This document shows positions 12,208 to 24,107 of a stretch of DNA of 64,000 bases, piece by piece. The translations under genes were made by a program, and so were the position numbers. The stretch is from positions 248,001 to 312,000 of the forward strand of contig WNYE01000013.1 of NCBI GenBank assembly GCA_021396245.1. Reading direction: 5' to 3'. A model generated the notes under the pieces. The model was not told the DNA's origin. It did no database searches and saw only the letters and a program-made list of their open reading frames with translations. This DNA is from Sporothrix humicola (taxonomy: Eukaryota > Ascomycota > Sordariomycetes > Ophiostomatales > Ophiostomataceae). Numbering within the stretch: position 1 is the stretch's first letter; the number at the start of each line of letters is the position of its first letter.

Positions 12208-14010
12208 GGCTGCTGGATAAAAGACTGGTGATAGTGGGGATGGTCAAGTATTAAAGACGACGTTGGCAGACCTCGGATCGGGCAGGAGGTCGATGGTCGT
12301 TCGGTCAAGGGTTCGTGAATTCGGGGGAGGTGAGGAGATGTAGGAAGAAAACAAGAGAGACGTAGGAAAAGGGAGAGAGAGAGAGGAGGTGAAGTAGGGA
12401 GATAGAGCGAGAGGAGGGTTGGGAAGCAAAATTTAGTATGGGATTTTTGGCGGCGGGGTCGAGATTTCCTTTGGGGGCGCCAGGTAAATTTTTTGCTGAG
12501 CGGTGGGAAAGGAGAAGGGAGGGAAAACGGAGGGACTGTCTCTAGGCTGGGACTCTGGACGCGCGCTGGGCCTTTCCCTTTTTCTTCTTTTTGCCCTTTC
12601 TTTCTTTTCGTTGGCTGCCGCCACTTTGGTCTCCCACTTGCCACGTTGGGCAGCTGCCATTGGCTACAACGATAGCGGATCCGCTTTTCTTATTGTTGCT
12701 CCTAATGTTGCGCCTTCGCTGCTTCGTTCTAGAAACCCAGGCGGTCTCGGTGAAGGCTTGGCTTAGTTCTGGCCTGACTGGGCAAAAGATGATGTGCCTT
12801 TCCAGCTTTCTTAGATCCTTCATGCCTTTCGCCCCTGGCTGGCCTGTACCTGTTTTGCTTCCTTTGCTTGTTTTGATAGATTGTTGCTTTTTTTTTTTTT
12901 CGTCCATCGCCCCTGCTGTTTCTTTGTCTTCTGAACGGTGGCACGAACTGGCCGAGGCAGCATCTGGGGTCTTGTCGATTGCTCTTTCCTCGCTTTGTCG
13001 CGGCACTTGCCCGTGTTAACATGAAAACACAAAACCCCAGTGGTTCCTTCCCTGCAAGCCTGTTTCCCCAACGCTTGTCGTCTCATGCGTGCAGCAATGG
13101 CAGAATATGGCTGGTCAGACAGACCGCCTATTCCAGCAGTAACCCATTTATGGAGCATATTTTGTGATTGTTATCTAGACGGAGTACACAGTAAGTACAC
13201 TTGCAAATCGAGCACGTAGGATATTTAATTTTGCTGTTTCGGTGGCCATTGGAAGTAATCTTGTAAGACAGATTCCTGAGCTTGTCTGTATCTTGCATGT
13301 AGCTCACATGAGTACTCCATACTGTACCTGTCATTGAATTGCGTCAAGAGCTGCTCTATCGAGCTCTTGGGTTTTCATGTGAAAATGTAAATGGGCCTTC
13401 AAAGGAAGGCGCCACCATGACTTTGGGACTGTCCCAAGGAAACGAGGGAGAAGCAGAAACGGTCTTCGAGCTTTGCTGACTATTACAGGCGGCCTGGCTT
13501 GGCTGTTGGCGCCATCCAGTGCACAAAAAATCTTTTTTTAGCGACCATAGCTCCCCCACTCTGCCGGCCATTGCCCAGTAGGACGTCATAATTTGTGCTG
13601 TGGGAAGGACCTTATCTTGGGAATTTTTTCACAGAGAGCAAGTGCGACCAGTGCTAACATCCGCCCTGCCGAAGGCAAGCCTCGAATCACATATCACTGT
13701 GACGCACAAGCAAAACCACCAACAAGACCACAGCCACACACGTTCACATCAGCGCACAGCAGCAGGCGCATCTTTTGCCATCCGTCCGCGAGCGATACAG
13801 CCTTGTGAGACGCGCAGCCTATTTTCTTTTGCTAGCACAGCACTACAGCCAATCCAATCACACAGATACCGCTGTCATGTGCCACAGCTAGCACTCTCGA
13901 CACTCCTTTTCTCCTTTCCCTTTCGATTCGCTCTCTATGCACCTCGGCCTGGTTACTACGACCTCTTGACCCCCCCAGCTCGGCACTTGTGATACTCAGC
14001 CCGGCTGTTG
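12208..14010. other. Divergent promoter region NAP1 / P5B ATPase
   Basis: About 1.8 kb between divergent genes. From 12.3 to 12.43 kb the plus strand is purine-rich, which is the CT-rich NAP1 leader on the minus strand. Homopolymer T lies near 12890. A mixed motif AGTACTCCATACTGTACC lies at 13311-13328 and a related one at about 13179-13198 (see TACGGAGTA finding). The stretch 13.7-14.0 kb is pyrimidine-rich, as expected of the ATPase leader. No gene is supported. Confidence 0.55.
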
Positions 14011-17000
14011 ATGACGGGAGCAATGAACGGCCACAATGGCGAGCCCCTCAGCCCGACCGAGGCCGAGCCGGCGCGCCAGGATCGCGGCGTCCTCGGGCCG
14101 TCACTCTATCGCCTAGACTCGAACCAAAGCTCAACGAGCGTCTTTGAAGATGTGGAAATGGCACACGATGAGGTGAGTCAATCTGGTGTGCGTTTCCCCT
14201 TAGTACCACCCTACTAACGCCCTGTCCAGCTCTACTCTGGGCCCATGGCCGAGAGCCTTCCTTCGAGCATCGCAGCCTTCTCCCATCGCCGATCACGAGC
14301 CGACTCGACGGCCAGCTTTGCCTACTACACCGACAACGACGAAGAGCAGGACAGGGCACAGGCACAACAGGCGCAGCAGTCTTCAGCACGCCACCACCAC
14401 CCCGACGACGACGATGCACAGTCAGTCAGCTTCGAGGCTGAACGGCTTCTGGTTGGATCATACAGCTCACACCACTACGAGGAAGACCTGGAGCGAAATG
14501 GCCGCGCGGGGTCCGAGTTTGCGACGGAGGAGGAGGATGACTCGGCTGATCTCGAAAGTGCGGCCGACCGCGACGACTATGTCATGCACCGCCGCTCCTC
14601 CACACTCTCTCGAACATCAGCACGTGCCGGTTTGCTGCGGCGACGAAGCAGTGGTGCCTCGGTCGCTGCGAGCGAGTACGGCAACGGCCGGGTGAGCCAA
14701 AAGACATATCTTGCGAACGAGGACTTGTATATCGTCATTGCAGGCTTCCGCACCAGCCGTGTGGGCAAGGCAGTGTACACTCTGCTCTGTGTGCTTACAT
14801 TCGGCCTGGCCTGGCTGCTGTTTCGGTGGATGCCCCGTTGGTACATCCAGGTCGTCGGCAGGGCATGCCCTCTCCGCGAGTGCACCTGGGTCGTCGTCGA
14901 GAATCAGTGGAACGAGATGGCTATTTTGGACGTCGATAACACCCCGTACAACCGGCCGCTGTCAACTGTCTTTGGCGCACTACGCAAGACGGCTAGCGAC
15001 ATGTTTGACGACGAGGATCCCGATCCGTTATTGAAGGACCTGCGTGGCCTCAACTACCGCTATGTGCGCCTCTATTACCACCCCCAGCGCGACAAGTTTG
15101 TGCTCTCCACCGGCTGGAAGGATCCTCTGTGGCAAGACGTCCGTGAGATCCGCGCCGGTCTCGATAGCGACGAAAAGGGTTTCCGGACCCAGGTTTTTGG
15201 CGCCAACCTGATTGATATCGAGCAAAAGTCCGTCTTCAAGCTGCTGGTGGACGAGGTGTTCCATCCCTTTTACGTCTTCCAGATTGCCAGTCTGGTTCTC
15301 TGGTCCATGGACGAGTACTACTACTATGCTATTGCCATCTTCCTCATGTCCTTTGGCAGTATTACCACGACCCTGATCGAGACACGCTCGACTATGCGAC
15401 GTCTAAGAGAAATCTCACGTTTCGAGTGTGATGTGCGTGTCCTGCGCAACGGCTTCTGGCGGACTGTCTCGTCTGGTGATCTCGTCCCCGGCGACGTCTA
15501 CGAAGTCAGCGATCCCAGCCTTGCACAGTTCCCCAGTGACAGCTTGCTTCTCAGCGGCGACTGTATCGTCAACGAGAGCATGCTCACAGGAGAGTCCGTC
15601 CCTGTATCCAAGACGCCGGCCACCAACACCAGCTTACGGCTGCTCGATCTCGCCGCCCCGACCATCCTTCCCGAGGTCGCCAAGCACTTCTTGTTCTGTG
15701 GCACGAAGATTGTGCGTGCCAGAAAGCCTCAGGATGGCCGTGACGAGGAAGAAGCTGTCGCCCTGGCCATGGTCCTGCGCACGGGCTTCAACACGACTAA
15801 GGGCTCCCTTGTCCGGTCTATGCTCTTCCCTAAGCCCTCAGGCTTCAAGTTCTACCGTGATTCGTTCCGCTATATTTCGGTGATGGCCTGCGTTGCTCTG
15901 TGTGGCTTTGTCGCGTCGTTTATCAACTTTGTCCGACTGGGCCTTGCATGGCATCTGATTGTTGTCCGCGCCTTGGATTTGATTACCATTGTTGTGCCGC
16001 CTGCACTGCCTGCCACGTTGACCATTGGCACAAACTTTGCTATCAGCCGCCTCCGGGCCAAAAAGATCTTCTGTATCAGCCCGCAGCGGGTCAATGTTGG
16101 CGGAAAGCTGGACATTATGTGCTTTGACAAGACGGGTACGCTGACAGAAGACGGTCTGGATGTTCTGGGCGTTCGCGTTGTGGATCATGCTGCCAACAAA
16201 TTCGGCGAGGTAATCTCGAAACCTTCTCTGCTCGTGCCAGCCCGCACGGCTCAACGGAGTGCAAAACGGTCGGCCGTCGCCTCCTATGACGACGCTCGCC
16301 GCGCGGCTTTATTTACTATGGCAACTTGCCATTCACTGCGAGAGGTGGACGACGAGCTTGTTGGTGACCCCCTGGACCTCAAGATGTTTGAATTCACCAA
16401 CTGGACGTTTGACGAAGGCAGCCAAAACGCGTCGAGAGACCAGGACGATGAAGAGAACCAGGGCAGCCTTGCGCCGGCTGTGGCTCGCCCGCCTCCCGAT
16501 GTTGTATACGACCTGGACACGCGACCCGCTCCTACAAATGGACGGGCATCGTTGTCGGCGACGGCAGCGAGCGAGAACCCCTTTGAACTCGGTGTTGTCC
16601 GGTCGTTTGAGTTTGTGTCACAGCTGCGCCGTGCCAGTGTTATTGTCCGTATCTACGGCCAGCCCAGCGGCGATGTCTACGTCAAGGGCGCACCCGAGTG
16701 CATGCGTGAAATCTGCCGGCCAGAGAGCTTCCCAGCTGACTATGACGAGCTGCTGGCATCGTACACGCACAAGGGCTACCGTGTCATCGGCTGTGCCACA
16801 AAGCACATCCCAAAGCTGAGCTGGGTCCGCGCGCAAAAGATGAAGCGCCAGGATGCCGAGTCGGGCCTGGACTTTGTGGGCTTCATCATCTTTGAAAACA
16901 AGCTGAAGCCGACAACGACAGCCGTCCTCGAGGAGTTGATCCAGTCCAACATTGGCGCTGTCATGGTGACGGGCGATAACATCCTGACTGCCATCAGTGT

Positions 17001-18267
17001 TGCGCGCGAATGCAACCTGATCAACAAGACGGCGCACTGTTTTGTGCCCCGGTTTGTTCGTGGTAATGCGCAGGACCCGACGTCGAAGCTGCAGTGGGAG
17101 AGCATTGACAACAGCATCTACCAGCTGGACGAGAAGACACTGCTGCCACTCCCTGCGCCCCCAGAGGGTGATGCATCACTGCCGTACGATATTTCGAACT
17201 TGCGCAACTACTCAGTCGCTGTCAGCGGCGATGTGTTCCGCTGGATTGTCGACTATGCACCACCCGAGATTCTGCACAGAATGCTGATCTGCGGCAAGGT
17301 CTTTGCCCGCATGTCGCCCGACGAGAAGCACGAGCTAGTGGAGAAGCTGCAGAGCATTGACTACTGTGCCGGCTTCTGTGGTGATGGTGCAAACGACTGT
17401 GCGGCTCTCAAGGCTGCCGACGTGGGTATTTCACTGTCTGAGGCGGAGGCGTCTGTTGCGGCGCCCTTTACATCACGAGTCTTTGATATCCGCTGCGTGC
17501 CAGAGGTCATTCGTGAGGGTCGTGCATCACTAGTGACGAGCTTCAGCTGCTTCAAGTACATGAGCCTGTACTCGGCCATCCAGTTTACGTCGGTCAGTTT
17601 CTTGTATGCGTCAGCATCGAACCTGGGCGATTTCCAGTTTCTGTTTATCGACCTCGCACTCATCCTGCCGATAGCCGTCTTTATGAGCTGGGCCGGCCCC
17701 TTCCCCGAGCTCGGAAAGAAGCGGCCCATGGCCGACCTGGTCTCACGCAAGGTGTTGGCGCCCCTGCTGGGCCAAATGGCCATTTGCGTTGCCATCCAGA
17801 CGATTGCGTTTTTGGCCGTCCGCCAAGAGCCGTGGTTTATCCCGCCCGTCATCGACCCGGACAAGTCCAACATCAAGAACTCGGAGAACACGGCGCTTTT
17901 CTTGGTTTCGTGCTTCGAGTACATCTTGTCGGGCGTCGTGCTCAATGCAGGCCCGCCGTTCCGGCAGCCCATCTGGCAGAACTGGCCGTTTGTGGCTACG
18001 ATTATCATTACGCTGCTCGGCACCGTGCACATGATTGTGGGCCCGGCGCATTGGCTCAAGAAGCTGATGCAGCTCACAAAGATCTCGTGGGATTTCAAGA
18101 TTCTGCTGCTCCTTTTGGGTGCCGCCTACTTTGCCGTGGCCATGGTGGCCGAGAAGTGGGTGTTGCCGTCGGCGGCGCGGGCAATTGGACGGGCCAAGCT
18201 GGCCATTACGAAGCAGCCCAAGAAGCGCAAGGAGTACAAGCTCATCCAAGAGAGGATGCGTGCATAG
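14011..18267 (+). CDS. YPK9: P5B-type cation/polyamine-transporting ATPase (Ypk9/ATP13A2-like)
   Basis: Large P-type ATPase of vacuolar or lysosomal membranes; characterised P5B members export polyamines and affect metal tolerance. Exons 14011-14172 and 14230-18267 give about 1399 residues. The start is ATG at 14011; the TTG just upstream in frame is not needed. The long N-terminus is acidic and Ser-rich, followed by the P5 N-terminal membrane region, an actuator domain with LTGES, and the subclass motif PPALP in M4 (about residue 643), which marks P5B rather than P5A (PPELP). The phosphorylation motif DKTGTLTED is near residue 687, with later MVTGDN and hinge GDGANDC, then six C-terminal membrane segments. 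The second exon is uninterrupted over 4 kb. The exact substrate cannot be read from sequence. Confidence 0.95.
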
Positions 18268-18969
18268 ATGTGATGTGCACGATGGTGGCCTTTGGAGAGC
18301 CATTCTATTTTTGTATTTTATTGTATATTTTTACCCGCGTCTCGGGGCATTTTTTGGCGCTTTTTTGAATAGCAATACTTTTTGGTCGATTCCTTTTCCT
18401 AGTGTATATCGTCATTGACTGTTTGTTGGCCTTTGGTTTCCTATTGTTGCTACTTGACTCTACCTGACTACCTCACCCCTCATTCACCGATTTTGGTCAG
18501 TTGCGCTTAGACATTGGTTTGCAGCGGCTCGCAGACCGCGTTGTGATGGACCATTTTTCGTCGGTACCAGCACAAATGGTACTTGGTATTATCAAATACT
18601 TCGTGCCTGGTTTCGCAGTTTCAATTGCTTCTATTGGGCGCGCACGGGATTGTGCTGAGTCCTGAAACAGGGCGAACCTGAAGCCAGCGCAGGGTCCCCT
18701 CTCTCAATGGAAGCTGTTTTGCTGCGTACCCGGCGTCTCGTTGATGTTTCTTTCCGAGAGCTCCTGCCGTTTTTGCTTTCAAGCTCTCTTTCACTCTTTC
18801 TAATTTTGGCCTATAATCCCAACTTAATTTTGCAATCTTGCCATCAACACTGCTGATATCTTTTCTTTAGCAGCATCGCATCTCGATTCAACGTCACGAT
18901 ACATCAGCCTTGTTGCAGAATCCTTCAGCCTCGTCTTACACACCATTAGCAGCTGACTTTCTCGACACA
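18268..18969. other. Intergenic: ATPase 3' flank and methyltransferase promoter
   Basis: Seven hundred bases between two plus-strand genes. The first part is T-rich and probably the ATPase 3'UTR. The last 150 bases form a pyrimidine-rich leader before the ATG at 18970. No other gene or RNA was seen. Confidence 0.55.
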
Positions 18970-20172
18970 ATGAACGTCGGTAAGTTACCCAATTCAGTTC
19001 CCAATTCAGATGAAAGCAGGAAAGCAATATTACCATTAAGCACATGTTCTAACAAGACTTCCCACTCAGACTCCCTCATAGACAGTGGCCTTCTGCCACA
19101 TGCGGTCATCCGCTTTGGCATCCGGCGCAACTTGTCCAAGCGACTCCAAGAAGTGGCCACGCCAGACCTGTCTTCGGCCACAGCTCGGAAGCAAGGCTAT
19201 GTGGCTCGTCTGCGCCTCCAGCCCATTGCCATTGAGACCGACACGGCAAACAAACAGCACTACGAAGTCGGCACGGGCGTGCTTGCTGCCACTCTGGGCC
19301 CGTACATGAAGTACTCGAGCTGCTGGTACCCGGAGCTGGAGTTTGAGGGAAAGGGTAATGGCCTTTTGGCCTCAGCCGGCCGCTGGTTGTCGCCTCTTGT
19401 TTCTTGGGCGGGCCGCAAGCACACGACGCTCGCCGAGGCCGAGGTGGCCATGCTCAACAGCTACATTGAAAAGGCCGAGCTCGACGACGACATGAGCATT
19501 CTGGACCTGGGCTGCGGCTGGGGCTCGTGCTCGCTCTTTTTCGCGGAAAAGCTGCCCAAGGCCAAAATCACGGCGTTTTCCAACTCGCGCACGCAAAAGA
19601 TTTACATTGACGAGCAGGCTAAGAAGCGCGGCCTCACAAACCTGACGGTGATTACGGGCAACGTCGTCGACTACGAGTTTGAGCCCGCGAGCTTCGACCG
19701 TGTTGTCTCGATCGAGCTCTTTGAGCATATGAAGAACTACGAGCTGCTCATGGCCAAGGTCAGCCGCGCGCTGCGGCCCGGCGGCAAGCTCTTTGTGCAC
19801 CTCTTTAGCCACGCCACGACCCCCTACGACTATGAAGAGGGCTGGATGTCGACGTACTTCTTCACGGGCGGCACGATGCCGTCGGCCGACTTGCTGCACT
19901 ATTTCCAGCGCGACCTGACGCTCGAGAAGCAGTGGTGGGTCAATGGACGGCACTACTCGCGGACGTGCGAGGACTGGCTGCAGAACATGATTGACAACAA
20001 GAAGGCCATGATGCCCGGGCTGGTGGCGACGTATGGCGACAAGAATGCCATGGCGTGGTACTACCGGTGGCAGGTGTTTTACATGGCGTGTTCGGAGCTG
20101 TTCAACTACCGCGGCGGCGACACATGGGGTGTCTCGCACTACCTCTTCTCCAAGCCGGCCGAAAAGAAGTGA
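18970..20172 (+). CDS. SAM-dependent methyltransferase, cyclopropane synthase/coclaurine N-methyltransferase-like
   Basis: Probable cytosolic SAM-dependent methyltransferase. A 10-nt first exon (18970-18979, MNV plus one base) joins 19070-20172, giving 370 residues; the 90-nt intron has GTAAGT and CTAAC. SAM motif I ILDLGCGWGSCS is near residue 147, with IELFEHMKNYE and LRPGGKLFVHLFSH downstream as in the CMAS fold. The C-terminal half (TMPSADLLHYFQRDL, WWVNGRHYSRTCEDWL, ELFNYRGGDTWGVSHYLF) resembles plant coclaurine N-methyltransferases more than bacterial cyclopropane synthases. There is no N-terminal transmembrane segment, unlike fungal sphingolipid C9-methyltransferases (about 500 aa). 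The substrate is unknown; a small amine is an inference. Confidence 0.88.
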   Translation: MNVGKLPNSVPNSDESRKAILPLSTCSNKTSHSDSLIDSGLLPHAVIRFGIRRNLSKRLQEVATPDLSSATARKQGYVARLRLQPIAIETDTANKQHYEVGTGVLAATLGPYMKYSSCWYPELEFEGKGNGLLASAGRWLSPLVSWAGRKHTTLAEAEVAMLNSYIEKAELDDDMSILDLGCGWGSCSLFFAEKLPKAKITAFSNSRTQKIYIDEQAKKRGLTNLTVITGNVVDYEFEPASFDRVVSIELFEHMKNYELLMAKVSRALRPGGKLFVHLFSHATTPYDYEEGWMSTYFFTGGTMPSADLLHYFQRDLTLEKQWWVNGRHYSRTCEDWLQNMIDNKKAMMPGLVATYGDKNAMAWYYRWQVFYMACSELFNYRGGDTWGVSHYLFSKPAEKK

Positions 20173-20539
20173 GGGAGAAGAAGTGGAATGGTATGCTATA
20201 GCTGAGGAGTTTTCGTTTTTTTTTTTCGATCATGGGTGTTTATCGTTCGTCGTCTGCCGTTTGTCATATGTCTTCATATCGATACCTGAGATACCATAGA
20301 CGTAGTTCTTTCAGACACTGAAAGACCATGCCAGGTCTGGATGATTGAAAAATCGACTCTTTTTCTTTCAATTCGTTCAATTCGCGTATCAATATGTACA
20401 CAAGAATAATGCCTGGTCAAGACGGCAGAGAACGCCTCAACCGTTCCCGTCTAGAATGCCGCTGTCTCTTGCTTTCGCCAGCATATCTTCCTCCTCCACA
20501 ATGCGTCGTCCGTCTGAAATTCGCCGTTCTTTGCACCGT
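20173..20539. other. Convergent intergenic gap
   Basis: Short spacer between the tail-to-tail methyltransferase and complex I genes. It contains T-rich and pyrimidine-rich 3' flanking sequence and nothing else I recognise. Confidence 0.5.
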
Positions 20540-20847
20540 TTAGTGCTCCCATGGGTGCTTCCAGCCCATCAATGCCGGGCCTAAAGAGTAATGTTAGTAT
20601 CGATATTCGTCGTCGTCCGCGGTCGATGCTCGATGTTGAATGGGCAAAATCTGTCTTACCGTCCTTCTTCGCTCTGTACATCAGCTGTATTTCGCCCGTG
20701 TTAGCAATCTGGTCGTTATTCTGTCCCAATCTCTGTATATCTCGACTAGGAACGTACGAAGAACCACATGCTGGCGCCTAGCGTGGTGGCGGTAAACCGG
20801 TAGATGAACGGCACGTGCGGCACCGCCGGCTTGTTGTGGAAGTTCAT
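20540..20847 (-). CDS. NDUFB2: Complex I accessory subunit, probably NDUFB2-type (51 aa)
   Basis: Tiny three-exon gene: 20847-20758, 20684-20660 and 20580-20540, with introns of 73 and 79 nt, CTAAC branch sites and consistent phase. The 51-residue product starts MNFHNKPAVPHVPFIYRF, has one membrane segment (ATTLGASMWFFLMY) and ends KKDGPALMGWKHPWEH. The order of one membrane helix with MWF, a basic stretch, then G-x-W/F-x-x-P resembles the C-terminal half of complex I subunit NDUFB2 in the inner mitochondrial membrane. The reading frame is convincing because all splice phases agree and no exon stops early. The family name is less certain. It is far below usual ORF-length cut-offs, so it is easily missed. 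Confidence 0.72.
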
Positions 20848-21767
20848 GGCGAGGTCTCTGGGGTGCCGAGAAGGCGGCAGTCCGATATCTCGTGTCTTTC
20901 GGAGGGAGTGAGTTAGTGATGCGATCTTGGAGAACCTCGAGGGTGAGTGACGGCTCTGGCGGGAGAATTACAAGAAAGAGGTCGGAAAGGGTCGGCAGCG
21001 AAGCTCAATGCTCTTCGGTGCGTCAATTGGAGGTTGTGGTGCGGAGTGGGAGTCGTCAATGGCAAACCGCGGCCGTGTTCGTTTGCTGAGGATCAAAGTG
21101 AAGTCTTTCCGAACCTCGATACTCACTGAGTAAATTTAGTGGGTGTCGATTGCTACAGCCGGCCCAGAGGGCAGTTTGTGGCCTAATCGGCAAGGCACGA
21201 AAATAAGCCACGATTGATTGGCCGCCTTCCGCAAAGGTGGAGCATTTCCGTTGAGGTTTACTCTGATTGGCCAGAGTCACTCAGCGCCAGTACCTAATCA
21301 GCCCGCCCACACTGCGCTGCCACCGCCTTCTGTATTTGGACGGGCAGGCGTGTCACTTTCTGCCGCAAACAGGGCGACCTTCCTACAACAATTGTCCAAA
21401 GCAAGGTTCTGGGCGAGCCTCTTTCCTATTCACAAAAACGGACCGCATTTCAACATCGTCATCCGTTACGGACTGCGGTGCGCAACACAGCATTTTCATG
21501 ACATCCCACGACATACGAAAGAACGCACATCTGATATTTGCATCAGACTCGTCTGTGTGCCCTCGAAGCATGTGTTATTGATACCCTTTTCCTCCTGCGC
21601 AAAGCGCCAACACTTTCTATTTGAAGATCGAAGCTTGAATCGACTTTGACCTCCATCCGACGGCGTTCTGTTTTGAAGTATATCCGGCGATCATCCCGAC
21701 GACTACTTCATCGACCTCCTCACTACGAAACGGCGGCTCCTAGGAGCTGCACTCCACACACTCCACG
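20848..21767. other. Divergent promoter NDUFB2-like / BUR1
   Basis: About 0.9 kb between divergent start codons, with several CCAAT/ATTGG boxes (for example near 21214 and 21267). No additional gene is supported. Confidence 0.5.
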
Positions 21768-23756
21768 ATGGACACATCACCAGCTTATGTCCCACCGGCG
21801 CTGTCGCCTCGGTCCTTTGCGCAACAGCACATGCGTGCCAAGTCGAGCTTTGTCGGCTGCTCAAATATTCGCGACTACGAGCTTCTTGGGAAGCTGGGTG
21901 AGGGCACATTTGGGTAGGTCTTGTTGGTGCCTTTTGCTTTGCCTGGACTGTGCTAACAGAAATAGTGAGGTGCACAAAGCTCGGTCTCGACGAACAGGTG
22001 CTATGGTCGCCATGAAGAAGATCATCATGCATAACGAGAAAGACGGAGTAAGTTGTTGTCTGCTGCTTGTTCTTACTTTTCAGACAACGCTAACAGCTCA
22101 GTTTCCGATAACAGCCCTTCGCGAAATCAAGCTGCTCAAGCTTCTCTCCCACAAAAATGTCCTCAAGCTCGAAGACATGGCCGTCGAGCATCCCAACAAG
22201 TCTTGTATGTTGCGCCAGGAGCATCTCGCGCGCGGATTATACAGGAAGTTTAACTCATTCTAACACACACAGCCGACAAACGCAAACGACCCATTATGTA
22301 CATGGTCATGCCGTACATGGACCACGACTTGTCGGGCCTCCTCGACAACCCTTCTGTCCGCTTCACCGAGCCGCAAATCAAGTGCTACCTCCTGCAACTA
22401 TTGGAGGGCCTGCGCTACCTTCACGAGAACCATATCTTGCACCGCGATATGAAGGCGGCCAACCTTTTGATCAACAACCGCGGCGTCCTCCAGATTGCCG
22501 ATTTCGGTCTCGCGCGGCACTACGAGGGCGAGGTACCGCTGCCGGGCCGCGGCGGCGGCGACGGCCAGCGCGAGTACACGAGCCTTGTGGTGACGCGCTG
22601 GTACCGCCCACCGGAGCTGCTGTTGCAACTTAAGCGCTACACGACAGCGATCGATGTGTGGGGCGTGGGCTGTGTGTTTGGCGAGATGCTCGTTGGCAAA
22701 CCCATTTTGGCCGGCGTCAGCGACAGCCACCAGCTGGACATCATTTGGGACCTGTGCGGCTCGCCCACCGAGGACAATATGCCCGGATGGCGCCGGCTGC
22801 CGGGTGCTGAGGGCATCACGCCGCGTCCCCGCCCGGGCAACCTGTCCACCCGCTTCAGCAAGTGAGTATATGCACCCCCCGTCCTCCTTGAGATATATGG
22901 CAAACGAAGACTAACACTCCCTAGATTCGGCCCTACGGCTGTTTCACTCCTGGCCCAACTGCTTAAGCTGGACTGGCGTGCGCGCATCAACGCCATGGAC
23001 GCCCTCCAGCACCCCTACTTCCGCACGGCGCCACTGCCAGCCCAGCCAGGCGACATCCCTGTCTTTGAGGAGTCGCACGAACTCGACCGGAGAAAGTTTG
23101 ACGATAGAAAGGCGGCTCTTCCGCCGGCACCAAAAGGCGGCACAGTCGGACGGGGTCATGTCGAAGGTGGCTTTGGTCCCAACGGCGGCAACTTTGAAGG
23201 CGACGGTTTCGGTCGGCACGGCGGTCCTCCAGGAGGAGGAGGTCGGCAAGGCGGCGGCAGCGGCCACCCACAAGACCGTGGCATGCGTGGTGGCGACGAA
23301 GGACGCCGGCCTGCATGGGCTCGCGACCGTCAACAACCACACGGTCTTCCACCTCGGCCACCCCCACCTGCCAACGACCCGGCTCTGAATGGCCGCGACA
23401 GCGCACATCACGGCGATGGCCACAGAGACCGGGACCGGGGCGACAGAGACCGCGATCGCGGCCGGGACAGAGATCACGGCAGAGACCATGGCAGAGACCG
23501 GGGCGACCACCTTGCACCACCCAGAGGCCGTGGTGGTCCTCGCCCTGGAGACGACACATATATTCCTGCCTATACGGGTGGTGGCGGCGGCCACGAACCA
23601 GCTTGGGACCGTCCACGCGACGACCGGCGGCGGCATGACGATGACACCAGCCGGTACCGTTACGAAGGTGGCGGTGGAGGACCCCGCCACAGCCGGAGCC
23701 GGTCTCCAATGCGGAACCGGGATCGGGATCGGGATCGGGACGGATACCGCAGATAG
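21768..23756 (+). CDS. BUR1: Cyclin-dependent kinase BUR1/CDK9 (Sgv1)
   Basis: Nuclear Ser/Thr kinase of transcription elongation, phosphorylating the RNA polymerase II CTD and Spt5 with its cyclin. Five exons: 21768-21913, 21966-22047, 22102-22204, 22273-22861 and 22925-23756, giving 583 residues. The Gly-loop LGEGTFGEVHKA is near residue 44 and the catalytic Lys lies in AMVAMKK. The cyclin-contact helix reads PITALRE, the signature that originally named CDK9. Also present are HRDMKAANLL, DFGLAR and a T-loop with a Gly-rich insertion before YTSLVVTRWYRPPELL. After the kinase domain, about 220 residues are Gly-rich and then dominated by RD/DRDR repeats ending RDRDRDRDGYRR. The RD tail may promote phase separation or RNA binding (inference). 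Confidence 0.95.
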
Positions 23757-24107
23757 GCCGCGGTAGACGATGATGACTGGTAGATGGGGCTTTATTGCTT
23801 TATTGCGTTATTGCTTTTATTCTTATGCTTTTATGCGCTTTTGAATATTTGGGGCTACGGCAGTCCGAGGTTTAATCGGACAGGGCAGGCGTTTTCTTTC
23901 TTTAAACTTTCGTTTTATTTTTATTCCTTATTATTAAAAGGGACAGGAAAGCGGTCATTAGAGTCGCTTCTCCTTGTACGAACGGGATCAATATAACTGG
24001 CGTTTATCACTAAATGCATATGAACCTCGTACTGAAATAAGAATAAACAATAATATTATACAATTGTGTAACATGAACGCTTGAAACTAGTAGCTCGACC
24101 TTAGACT
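23757..24107. other. Convergent intergenic gap
   Basis: AT-rich 3' flanks of the kinase and the membrane protein gene. I see no further gene, RNA or repeat. Confidence 0.5.
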
